Assembly (NCBI GenBank): GCA_034659995.1
Contig: JAYEIH010000027.1
Span: forward strand, 1-22,415
Direction: 5' to 3'
Length of the DNA stretch: 22,415 nt
From: JAYEIH01 sp034659995
GTDB lineage: Archaea; Methanobacteriota_B; Thermococci; Methanofastidiosales; B48-G16
Shown piece after piece: positions 7,049 through 13,987 of this stretch. The position numbers were made by a program, and so were the translations under genes. The notes beneath the pieces were generated by a model. The model worked only from the letters and a program-made list of their open reading frames with translations, searched no databases and was not told where the DNA came from. Numbering within the stretch: the stretch's first letter is position 1; each line of letters opens with the position of its first letter.

Positions 7049-7531
7049 CTATTTCCTTTTCCGTTCGACACTGATTTTTCCATCGGGTTCAAGGCGTACA
7101 ATTCTCGTTTCAGAGAAGTATCGTATGTTCCTTTCCCTGAGCTTTGAACGAAGCTGGTCTTTAGTGATATTTGTTCTGTCAAGGTTTTTCTCGATCAATT
7201 TTCCGTCTTTGATAAGAGTAAGTGCCTTTCCATAGACTATTTCTTCTATTTTATGCGGTGCCTTAAAGAGTAAGGATTCAATTACTATTACCATTAAAAC
7301 AAGCGTTCCGATAGCTGCCATTGATTTTAACAAAGGAGCCACCTCTTCAGAGTAGATCATCACGTCACCCACCGCAGATCCTAAAGCGATTACTATAATC
7401 ACATCGAGCAGACTGAACTGGGCCAGTTGCCTATATCCTCTGATACGAACTATCGTAAAGGTGAAAATAGAGATTAAGGCAGTTCTTATAACTACTTCAA
7501 AGAGCGTATCAAAAGTTATTAGATCTATCAT
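7049..7531 (-). CDS. DUF421/YetF-like membrane protein
   Basis: A 160-residue protein with an N-terminal membrane part of about three helices, including RIRGYRQLAQFSLLDVIIV and the family hallmark LGSAVGDVM. A cytoplasmic alpha/beta domain follows from about residue 95: ALTLIKDGKLIEKNLDRTNI, then QLRSKLRERNI. This matches the DUF421 (YetF/YcaP) layout in order and length; bacterial members are often longer at the C-terminus (about 200-230 aa). The biochemical role of the family is not established. A TATA box at 7551-7559 on this strand predicts a leaderless mRNA starting at the ATG. Confidence 0.8.
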   Translation of the reverse strand: MIDLITFDTLFEVVIRTALISIFTFTIVRIRGYRQLAQFSLLDVIIVIALGSAVGDVMIYSEEVAPLLKSMAAIGTLVLMVIVIESLLFKAPHKIEEIVYGKALTLIKDGKLIEKNLDRTNITKDQLRSKLRERNIRYFSETRIVRLEPDGKISVERKRK

Positions 7532-7550
7532 TAAAACAGTTGAATGGTTT

Positions 7551-7559
7551 GTTTTATAA
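7551..7559 (-). promoter_or_regulatory. TATA box of the DUF421 gene
   Basis: The minus strand reads TTATAAAAC, centred about 24 bp before the ATG at 7531. Confidence 0.5.
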
Positions 7560-7608
7560 GTTTTACTGAGCTGAACTTTGCCAAGAGACGATTCCCAATG
7601 CGACCTGT

Positions 7609-8775
7609 TTACCCAAGATACTCTTCCATTCTGTCAAACGCTTTGTTTATCTCCTCTTCAGAGACACAAAACGAGAGTCTCAGATGTCCCTCGCCTGTTG
7701 GCCCGAAGGCTATTCCGGGCGTTGTTGAGACCCCGGCCTCTTTTAAAAGTTTTTTGCAAAAAGCTGTTGAGTCATTGCATTTCTTCGGTAATATTTTGGG
7801 AAACATAAGATAAGAACCGTTTGGTCTCTTGTACTCAAAGACCGAGTCGAGACGGTCAAGACGCCTGCACATTAAATTGCGAGTAGAGAGGTAGTGCTCT
7901 CTGAATTTTGCAACACAGTCCTGGGATCCTTTCAAAGCAGCAAGTGCCGCAAACTGGGAAACTACCGGTGCACAGATTGCAAAAGGAATATGCGCCTTAG
8001 TAATTTGCGGAATCAACTCTTCATCCGCATGCAAATAACCAATCCGCCAGCCTGTCATGGCATAGGTTTTTGTAAACGTATAACAACTAATCACGTTCTT
8101 TCTCATCTCGGGAATTGAAGCTATGCTAAAATGCTTATCATCATAGGTAAAGTACTCGTAAGCTTCATCTGTAATAACCATTAGATCATTCTCTAAAGCA
8201 AGTTCAGCCAATTGACGAAGCTGTTTCTCGGCAAAGACAGCACCGGTTGGATTGCTTGGAGAACAATATATAATAGCCTTTGTCTTAGAAGTTATTGCAT
8301 TTTTAATTCCCTTAATATCTAAAATAAATCCTTCTTCTTCAATTGTGGGGACAAGAACTGGTTTCCCTGAAGCAATAATGACCTGGCGGATATGGGTAGA
8401 ATAGGTTGGAGATGGCAAGATAACCTCATCACCGGGATCAATCAAAGCCATTACAGCAGCAGATAACCCTTCAATAGCGCCTACGGTAACCAACACTTGT
8501 GAAACGTTAGCATCTACATTGTTATCTCTTTTGAGCTTCTTGACAATTTCTTCTCGTAACTCTAATAAACCAGAACTTTCAGAGTATCCTCCTGTAAGCC
8601 CATTCTTTATCGCAGAGATTGCAGCTTCTTTGATATGTTCCGGCGTGTCGGATGTCGGTTTCGCCCAGGACAAAAACGCCACATCCTCCACTTCTTTTGA
8701 TAATCTCGTCATTTCGTGGATTGCGGATTTTTGTATTTGTGCAACTCTATTTGATACTCGCCAATCATCTTTCAT
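7609..8775 (-). CDS. PLP-dependent class I/II aminotransferase
   Basis: The 388-residue length is normal for fold-type I aspartate-aminotransferase relatives. Visible motifs are GGYSESSGLLELRE near residue 63, SPSNPTG with Asn175, ITDEAYE with Asp203 (pairs with the PLP pyridine nitrogen), and TFTKTYAMTGWRIGY, with Lys236 as the Schiff-base lysine and Arg244 as a phosphate ligand. GHLRLSF near the C-terminus holds the Arg expected to bind the substrate alpha-carboxylate. It should transfer amino groups between an amino acid and a 2-oxo acid; the preferred substrate cannot be read from sequence. The start is supported by AAGGTG ten bases upstream and a TATA-like box at 8811-8819. It lies near an amino-acid racemase and a dipeptide epimerase, consistent with amino-acid catabolism. 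Confidence 0.9.
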   Translation of the reverse strand: MKDDWRVSNRVAQIQKSAIHEMTRLSKEVEDVAFLSWAKPTSDTPEHIKEAAISAIKNGLTGGYSESSGLLELREEIVKKLKRDNNVDANVSQVLVTVGAIEGLSAAVMALIDPGDEVILPSPTYSTHIRQVIIASGKPVLVPTIEEEGFILDIKGIKNAITSKTKAIIYCSPSNPTGAVFAEKQLRQLAELALENDLMVITDEAYEYFTYDDKHFSIASIPEMRKNVISCYTFTKTYAMTGWRIGYLHADEELIPQITKAHIPFAICAPVVSQFAALAALKGSQDCVAKFREHYLSTRNLMCRRLDRLDSVFEYKRPNGSYLMFPKILPKKCNDSTAFCKKLLKEAGVSTTPGIAFGPTGEGHLRLSFCVSEEEINKAFDRMEEYLG

Positions 8776-8810
8776 CTTACGTACACCTTTCTAATTAAAT
8801 GCATACTCCC

Positions 8811-8819
8811 TAATAAAAA
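8811..8819 (-). promoter_or_regulatory. TATA-like box of the aminotransferase gene
   Basis: The minus strand reads TTTTTATTA, about 36-44 bp before the ATG at 8775. This leaves room for a short leader containing the AAGGTG ribosome site. Confidence 0.35.
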
Positions 8820-8835
8820 TCTTTGCAAATATTTC

Positions 8836-8911
8836 ACTCAACGTTTGCGGATAAAAGAAGTTGCGACCGTAGGGAGCAATTTGGATACTTATCGTTTGTG
8901 CCGTGTTAGGC
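8836..8911 (-). other. attC-like recombination site (putative integron cassette end)
   Basis: Read on the minus strand, this 76-bp stretch starts with GCCTAAC (8905-8911) 19 bp after a gene's stop and ends with GTTGAGT (8836-8842), which fits the GTTRRRY core consensus. Between them are imperfectly complementary blocks: GATAA (8850-8854) with TTATC, and AGTTGC with GCAATT (allowing one G-T pair). The inverse core GCCTAAC is the exact complement of the GTTAGGC that starts this gene's segment at 9673-9679, as expected for a cassette and its own attC. The inner arms are weaker than in classical attC sites. Confidence 0.4.
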
Positions 8912-8930
8912 GAAGAGCCTATGAACTTTG

Positions 8931-9647
8931 TTAAATGTGAGTATATAGATCCTTTGCGAGGGATTTGATCTCTTTGTTGGCCAATCTTAGAAGCGGAAGA
9001 ACCTCCACATTGGTATCAGTAAACAGGAAACTAATCCATGTTGTGACTTCTACTTGCAAGCCCGGCGTTGGATATGGGATTCCTGTGTTTGGATCAAAAA
9101 TGACTGGCTGATCACCAATTCTGATTGCTCCAGGTGGAGCTTTTATAGCACCCGCAGGAGCAGAGATAGCTGGCTTCCCCCCGGAACCAATTTTATATGA
9201 TTTTTTTTCTTTTCTTGTTTGGGGAGTTAATGAATTGTGTTTGTTGTCGTTTAAGATAGAGCAAAAATCATATAACCAAGAATTACCACATTTATGCGGT
9301 TGAATACGCTCGACAAGGGAAAACACTGTGCCACTGATGGAATTAAGTTCGGGAAAACTACGCCCGATCGCTGATTTGAAGCCGTTTTCGTCTTTTCCGT
9401 AAGGAAAGTATATTATAGAGACCTTCGGTTGACCTTTGGCATTACGAACAGGTCGGATTATTTTTTCATAAATGTCATGAGCCATGTAGTCTAAGGCGGA
9501 TCTTAAGTTTTCCATAAGGTTTTTTATATCAATCTGTAAAGAAGGGACAATATCCTTTTGTTGTAAGGAGGCGTTATAGTCTTCTTCAATTTTGACCAAA
9601 TCTTCCCCCGCATGAGAAAGAAGCGCGTTAACAGAATCTTGTCTCAT
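8931..9647 (-). CDS. Hypothetical protein in a cassette-like setting
   Basis: A 238-residue soluble protein that I cannot assign. The N-terminal half is helical, with NLMENLRSALDYMAHDIYEK, a pattern seen in HEPN-like or similar helical-bundle proteins, and later LNDNKHNSLTPQ, resembling LNxxDKHxxL motifs of uncharacterised bacterial proteins. The C-terminal half is Gly/Pro/Ala-rich (SAPAGAIKAPPGAI) and then strand-rich. No signal peptide or membrane helix is visible. The ATG has GAGGGA six bases upstream and lies 25 bp after a GTTAGGC core; an inverse core GCCTAAC follows 19 bp after the stop. This tight one-gene packaging is typical of integron cassettes and suggests horizontal, possibly bacterial, origin. 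No promoter of its own is evident. Confidence 0.7.
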   Translation of the reverse strand: MRQDSVNALLSHAGEDLVKIEEDYNASLQQKDIVPSLQIDIKNLMENLRSALDYMAHDIYEKIIRPVRNAKGQPKVSIIYFPYGKDENGFKSAIGRSFPELNSISGTVFSLVERIQPHKCGNSWLYDFCSILNDNKHNSLTPQTRKEKKSYKIGSGGKPAISAPAGAIKAPPGAIRIGDQPVIFDPNTGIPYPTPGLQVEVTTWISFLFTDTNVEVLPLLRLANKEIKSLAKDLYTHI

Positions 9648-9669
9648 TAATATTCCCTCTCTGAGACCT

Positions 9670-9679
9670 TTCGCCTAAC
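9670..9679 (-). repeat. Core half of a 10-bp inverted pair flanking the cassette-like gene
   Basis: On the minus strand this is GTTAGGCGAA. Its exact inverse, TTCGCCTAAC on the same strand, lies at 8905-8914 beyond the other end of the gene. The two could be an integron core and inverse core, or short terminal inverted repeats of another mobile element. Confidence 0.5.
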
Positions 9680-9925
9680 CCCTCCATATCCGAACTCGTT
9701 CGTATATCGTTCCAATTTGGTATTATGTCCGAACTATTTGCATATCTCATTTTTTGCATCGCCACCTTCTATTTTCAAACTATATTTTTCTTCTTTAAAA
9801 TCGTTATTACTCTACATCTTTATAAAATTTTCTATTTATTATTTCAATCTGACTCGCTTCCGAAGATCGGTACATAAATGACAAATAGAGTAATATCCTT
9901 CTGGATCCGGTTCAACACCTTTTGC

Positions 9926-10621
9926 CTACTCTCCGAGTGCACATGCCACCGCATGCTTCGCATGGATCGTCGTCGTGTCGAAGAGAGGTACCGCAACGTC
10001 TTCTTGGTGGATCAGTAACGGCAGTTCTGTGCATCCGAGGATGATCCCTTCGGCACCGGCTGCAACAAGATTCTGTATGATTTTCTTCATCTGGTTCTTT
10101 GATGATCCTCGTATAGTTCCGAGACAGAGTTCATCGTAGATGATGTGGTGAACGGTCTGTCTTTCTTCTTCATCCGGTACGATCACTTCAAGTCCGTATT
10201 TTCTGGCGAGCCTGTCTTTATAGAATCCTTCTTCCATGGTGAACTTGGTCCCCAGAAGGCCAACTTTCTTCAGCCTCCTTGCTCCAATTTTCTCTGCAGT
10301 CGCATCGGCAATGTGTAGTAAAGGAATTTTAATATTCTTTTGAACGTCATCTGCCATCTTGTGCATGGTATTTGTACAGATAACGATACAATCAGCGCCA
10401 GCTCTCTCTAATCGCTCTGCCGCATCGATCATGAGCGATGTACACTCTTTCCAGTCTCCCCGTTGCTGTAATTTTTCAATTTCTGCAAAATCAAAGGAGT
10501 ACATAATGCACGCGGCAGAATGAAGATTCCCTAACCGTTCTTTGACTGTTTCATTGATGATACGATAATACTCGAGAGAGGATTCCCAGCTCATCCCACC
10601 GATTAATCCTATTGTTTTCAT
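9926..10621 (-). CDS. Aspartate/glutamate racemase family protein
   Basis: A 231-residue protein of the cofactor-independent Asp/Glu/hydantoin racemase superfamily. It opens with the family hallmark MKTIGLIGGMSWESSLEYYR and carries both catalytic cysteines: Cys82 in VICTNTMHK and Cys197 in ILGCTELPLL, each followed by Thr as in aspartate racemases. It would interconvert L- and D-aspartate or a related acidic amino acid by two-base proton transfer; specificity is not determined by these motifs. No ribosome site precedes the ATG, but a TATA box at 10641-10650 is 25 bp upstream, so the mRNA is probably leaderless. It lies between the cassette-like gene and a peroxidase-related gene on the same strand. 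Confidence 0.88.
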   Translation of the reverse strand: MKTIGLIGGMSWESSLEYYRIINETVKERLGNLHSAACIMYSFDFAEIEKLQQRGDWKECTSLMIDAAERLERAGADCIVICTNTMHKMADDVQKNIKIPLLHIADATAEKIGARRLKKVGLLGTKFTMEEGFYKDRLARKYGLEVIVPDEEERQTVHHIIYDELCLGTIRGSSKNQMKKIIQNLVAAGAEGIILGCTELPLLIHQEDVAVPLFDTTTIHAKHAVACALGE

Positions 10622-10640
10622 AGTAGGAGTGTAGTGGGGA

Positions 10641-10650
10641 TACTATAAGA
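10641..10650 (-). promoter_or_regulatory. TATA box of the racemase gene
   Basis: The minus strand reads TCTTATAGTA, centred 25 bp before the ATG at 10621. Confidence 0.45.
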
Positions 10651-10700
10651 ATGTTTGTCCGATAGCCAGAAACAGGGAAATTCTCTGTAATACTATCAAT

Positions 10701-10720
10701 TTTTAAATATCCTGCTGTGG
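10701..10720 (+). repeat. 20-bp element, copy 1 (TATA-like)
   Basis: TTTTAAATATCCTGCTGTGG differs at two positions from the sequence at 11504-11523. This copy lies between the racemase promoter and the 3' end of the peroxidase-related gene, with no plus-strand gene behind it. It may be a stray promoter copy or a shared regulator site. Confidence 0.5.
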
Positions 10721-10740
10721 TTTACCCAGTATATGAGAGT

Positions 10741-11343
10741 CTACTTATGTGACCACTCCTTTGGATTATCACCACTGGGAGACAGTCCAAGAACGTCTCC
10801 TTTGGTGTCCACTCCCAATCCGAGTACAGTTCTGTTTGCATAGGCGAAATATGCTACAACTTGATTTACCTCGAGGATCTCGCCGTCCTCGTAACCATAG
10901 GATCGGATCTCATCGATTAAGGATTTATCAATGTTAGCGGGCCCCTCTGTCAGTGCCTTTGTATATTTCAGCAGTGCAATCTCTTTCTCTTCAAATACAT
11001 CTTCAAATGACTCATTCTCCAGTGCCTTTCGTATATTATTTGCTCTTTCATCGTCTTTGAGCAGCCGTTTCAAGCCAGTAAAATGATGTTCAACGCAGTA
11101 TTCGCAGCCGTTGAGCATACTCGTGTACACACCGAGGGTTTCCAGCAGCCATTTCGGATGTGTGTTTTTGTGGTGGTGCAGAACATTTTTGTAAATCTTC
11201 ATATGCGCTTCGAGAGTATGGGGCCGCAGTCCGTGTATCATTAAAATATTGTCAATATAACCATCCGGACCCTTTATCTTGTCGTAGATTTTTTTCAGTT
11301 TGCCTTCAGCTTCCTCGTACGGAACATGTTTTATCCATGACAT
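10741..11343 (-). CDS. AhpD/carboxymuconolactone decarboxylase-like peroxidase-related protein
   Basis: A 200-residue all-helical protein with the AhpD-type redox motif NGCEYCVEHH: Cys80 and Cys83 two residues apart, with His86/His87 following and Glu68 upstream. In the family this cysteine pair with its Glu-Cys-His relay supports hydroperoxide or disulfide reduction. The length and the EKEIALLKYTKALTEGP segment match uncharacterised peroxidase-related members. The protein is cytosolic, with no signal peptide. AAAGGAGG lies eight bases before the ATG, and a TATA-like box is at 11382-11390 on this strand. It may protect against oxidants; the reducing partner is not in the window. Confidence 0.82.
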   Translation of the reverse strand: MSWIKHVPYEEAEGKLKKIYDKIKGPDGYIDNILMIHGLRPHTLEAHMKIYKNVLHHHKNTHPKWLLETLGVYTSMLNGCEYCVEHHFTGLKRLLKDDERANNIRKALENESFEDVFEEKEIALLKYTKALTEGPANIDKSLIDEIRSYGYEDGEILEVNQVVAYFAYANRTVLGLGVDTKGDVLGLSPSGDNPKEWSHK

Positions 11344-11381
11344 GATTTTTCCTCCTTTATTGGTACATTTTAGGCTCTTTC

Positions 11382-11390
11382 TTTTAAATA
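11382..11390 (-). promoter_or_regulatory. TATA-like box of the peroxidase-related gene
   Basis: The minus strand reads TATTTAAAA, 39-47 bp before the ATG. This fits a short leader containing the AAAGGAGG ribosome site at 11351-11358. Confidence 0.4.
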
Positions 11391-11503
11391 GTTTCCCTCT
11401 GGCCTGCTATATAACAGCCGGGAAAGAAAAATAGGTAAAGCATAGAAAGGAAACTTTTGCGCAAGAGTACCTAATTGAAATGTGCAAAAGCAAGGATCGC
11501 AAG

Positions 11504-11523
11504 TTTTAAATATTCTGCTATGG
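11504..11523 (+). promoter_or_regulatory. 20-bp element, copy 2, containing the epimerase TATA box
   Basis: TTTTAAATATTCTGCTATGG includes the TATA box (11504-11513) of the following operon. Transcription would start near 11535, downstream of the GTG at 11531, which supports the ATG at 11558 as the epimerase start. A near copy is at 10701-10720. Confidence 0.5.
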
Positions 11524-11557
11524 ATATTCAGTGGATAATAGAAAAGAGGTTAAAAGA

Positions 11558-12625
11558 ATGAAAATTGAAGAGATAGAAATCTATTCTATATCTGTACCGC
11601 TAAAAGAACCGTTTACAATATCGTTGGGAACGATAGAAAATGCAGAAAACGTCATTCTCTATATAAAAACGGATAAAGGTCTTGTAGGGTACGGCGAGGC
11701 AGCTCCCTCACCGAGAATCACAGGTGACACCCCGGAACAGATCATCAACGGGTTAAAAGTTATTAAGCCGCTTCTACTCGGTAAGGATCCTTCTAATATC
11801 CCCAGAATCGAGGAGGAAATTGAACGGGCAATGAGAGGAAACACCTCCATGAAGGCTGCCATCGATATGGCACTTCTCGACCTGAAAGGAAAAACTGCGA
11901 AAATGCCGGTTTACGACCTTTTAGGGAGATATAGAGCTGCTTTTAAGACGGATTACACCATTGGTATAAACGAGCCCAAAAAAATGGCGGCGGATGCTAT
12001 AAAAATAGTTGAGCAGGGATTTGATACTCTTAAGGTAAAGGTCGGCACTGGGCTGATAAAAGATGTGGAGCGAGTAGCACGGATCCATGATGCCGTAGGA
12101 GATGAAATAACGATACGGGTCGATGCCAACCAGGGCTGGAGCCCAAAAGAAGCGGTGAAAACGCTCATTGAAATGGAAAAGTACGCCATTGAGCTTGTTG
12201 AACAGCCTGTTCCTTGGTGGAACATAGAGGGGTTAAAATGGGTGAGAGACCACGTTACTATCCCAGTGATGGCGGACGAGTCGGTACACTCTCCCTTCGA
12301 TGCAATGCGGATAATAAAGGAAGGTGCCGTTGACCTGATCAATATTAAGCTGATGAAATGTGGCGGAATAACAAATGGACTGAAAATCGCCCACATTGCA
12401 GAGGCTGCGGGCATTGAGTGCATGGTGGGATGCATGGTCGAGACCAATGTCTCTGTAACAGCGGCCTCTCATCTGGTGGCATCTGCAAGAAATATAACCA
12501 GAGTAGACCTCGATACCTCCCTTTTTCTTGCAGAAGAGCCGGTGGAAGGCGGGGTATCCATAAAAAAGGGAAGAATACAGATCCCTGATACTTATGGACT
12601 GGGCATAAAGAGTGTGCGGGTGTGA
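11558..12625 (+). CDS. Dipeptide epimerase (enolase superfamily)
   Basis: This 355-residue protein has the muconate-lactonizing-enzyme subgroup layout: a capping domain at residues 1-125, then a barrel. The catalytic lysines are in LKVKVG (Lys159, Lys161) and INIKLMKCGG (Lys264). The Mg2+ ligands are Asp189 (VDANQGW), Glu215 (LVEQP) and Asp240 (MADES). Asp317-Leu-Asp319 matches the DxD motif that in dipeptide epimerases binds the substrate amino group. This favours an L-Ala-D/L-Glu-like epimerase over o-succinylbenzoate synthase. The exact dipeptide is unknown. I chose the ATG at 11558, with AGAGGT upstream, over a GTG nine codons earlier because the TATA box places transcription start after that GTG. 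The transglutaminase-like gene follows after 3 bp. Confidence 0.85.
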   Translation: MKIEEIEIYSISVPLKEPFTISLGTIENAENVILYIKTDKGLVGYGEAAPSPRITGDTPEQIINGLKVIKPLLLGKDPSNIPRIEEEIERAMRGNTSMKAAIDMALLDLKGKTAKMPVYDLLGRYRAAFKTDYTIGINEPKKMAADAIKIVEQGFDTLKVKVGTGLIKDVERVARIHDAVGDEITIRVDANQGWSPKEAVKTLIEMEKYAIELVEQPVPWWNIEGLKWVRDHVTIPVMADESVHSPFDAMRIIKEGAVDLINIKLMKCGGITNGLKIAHIAEAAGIECMVGCMVETNVSVTAASHLVASARNITRVDLDTSLFLAEEPVEGGVSIKKGRIQIPDTYGLGIKSVRV

Positions 12626-12628
12626 ATA

Positions 12629-13975
12629 ATGGAATTTCTTGCCATTCCAGTTCCGGAAGAGATACGTCGCGAAGAAGGATTAGGAAACTTTTTGAGGGCT
12701 CAGAAAATGGTGAAGGAGAAGCTTGAGTCCGATCTTCCGTCGTTATTGGAAAAGAGGCTTGAGTACGAGTTGGAGCGGATCAAGCGGATTCAGGGGGATT
12801 ATACCTTTTCCGCGGAGGAAGCAAAGAAAAAACTCGCAGAGTCTGTTGAGGGATTTTCCGAGGGGGAGTACGAGGAGCTGATGGGCAGTGGAAAGCTGGA
12901 TTATCGTGTCATTGAAGGAAAAAATTTTTTTGAAAAGAGATTTCTTGCCAACCTTGGCTTTTTAGACCCTCAGTACAAAAAACGGATGAAAAAGGATAGT
13001 CATAGGATAAAGGCCCGAAAACTCCTTCATAAACGACTGGACGAGCTCATCGATGGAGCTCCACCAAAGACCTACAGGGTTGTAGGAGAGATCACTGTAC
13101 GTCCGTCTATCGAGAATATCACTAGAAAGAAGCTCAGATGTTGGCTACCCTTTCCCAAAAAAGAGGATCCCGTACTTTCTACCACATTACTGGAATCGTC
13201 CCACAAAGAGTACATACTTGCACCCAATAATTCATCCCAGCGCACTATCTATATGGAGGACACCCCCCAAGAGAATCTCATATTTTCTGTGAAGTTTGAG
13301 TACAGGGTTCGTGAACAGATGAACAGTATCGATCCGGCAAGGGTTACCAATGCCAATAGTTCAGAACAAAAATACCTACGGGAGAGTCCCCCTCATATTG
13401 TGTTCAGTCCATATCTCCAAAGAGTTGCCACTGATATTGTCGGTGATGAAACAAACCCATACTTAAAAGCCAAAAAGATATATGAGTGGATCACCACCAA
13501 TGTACGTTACTCCTACATGCACACCTACTCAACTTATGAAAACCTTACAGAGTTCTGTGTAGTGAACCTCCGTGGTGACTGTGGAGTTCAAGCGCTTCTA
13601 TTCATTACGCTCTGTAGAATTATAGGGGTTCCTTCCGGATGGCAGTCTGGCTGGTATGCCAACCCACAGAGCCCGGGACCGCATGACTGGGCGGTATTCT
13701 ATATCGAGCCATACGGTTGGCTTCCCGCGGATCTCTCATTTGGAGGAGCACGACGGGAAACCCCAAGGTACCGGGAGTTCTACTTCGGTAACCTCGATGC
13801 GTTCAGAATGGTGGCCAACACAACCTTCATGGGCGATCTCACTCCCAAAAAACAGCACTGGCGGTCAGATCCCTATGACAACCAGATGGGCGAGATGGAA
13901 ACGAAGTCTGAAAATCTCTACTACGACGCCTTTGACTATGAAATAAAAATTCATTCCTTTGAGGAAACAGAGTAA
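12629..13975 (+). CDS. Transglutaminase-like cysteine protease-fold protein
   Basis: A 448-residue protein. Residues 1-140 are charged and helical, 145-250 are predicted to form beta strands, and 270-400 hold a transglutaminase-like core. The triad is visible: Cys318 in RGDCGVQALLF, His352 in GPHDWAVFY and Asp368 in LPADLSFGG. There is no signal peptide or membrane segment, so it should act in the cytosol. Such proteins are usually peptidases or amidases rather than cross-linkers. It shares an operon with the dipeptide epimerase (3-bp gap), which suggests that both act on peptides or isopeptides; the substrate is unknown. The gene converges with ATP synthase subunit A, 12 bp away. Confidence 0.8.
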   Translation: MEFLAIPVPEEIRREEGLGNFLRAQKMVKEKLESDLPSLLEKRLEYELERIKRIQGDYTFSAEEAKKKLAESVEGFSEGEYEELMGSGKLDYRVIEGKNFFEKRFLANLGFLDPQYKKRMKKDSHRIKARKLLHKRLDELIDGAPPKTYRVVGEITVRPSIENITRKKLRCWLPFPKKEDPVLSTTLLESSHKEYILAPNNSSQRTIYMEDTPQENLIFSVKFEYRVREQMNSIDPARVTNANSSEQKYLRESPPHIVFSPYLQRVATDIVGDETNPYLKAKKIYEWITTNVRYSYMHTYSTYENLTEFCVVNLRGDCGVQALLFITLCRIIGVPSGWQSGWYANPQSPGPHDWAVFYIEPYGWLPADLSFGGARRETPRYREFYFGNLDAFRMVANTTFMGDLTPKKQHWRSDPYDNQMGEMETKSENLYYDAFDYEIKIHSFEETE

Positions 13976-13987
13976 AGATAGTTACTC

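Noticed and set aside
12629..13975. The gene next to atpA as a misplaced ATP synthase subunit B or D
   Set aside because: It has a Cys/His/Asp transglutaminase triad, no P-loop or stalk pattern, and is on the opposite strand.
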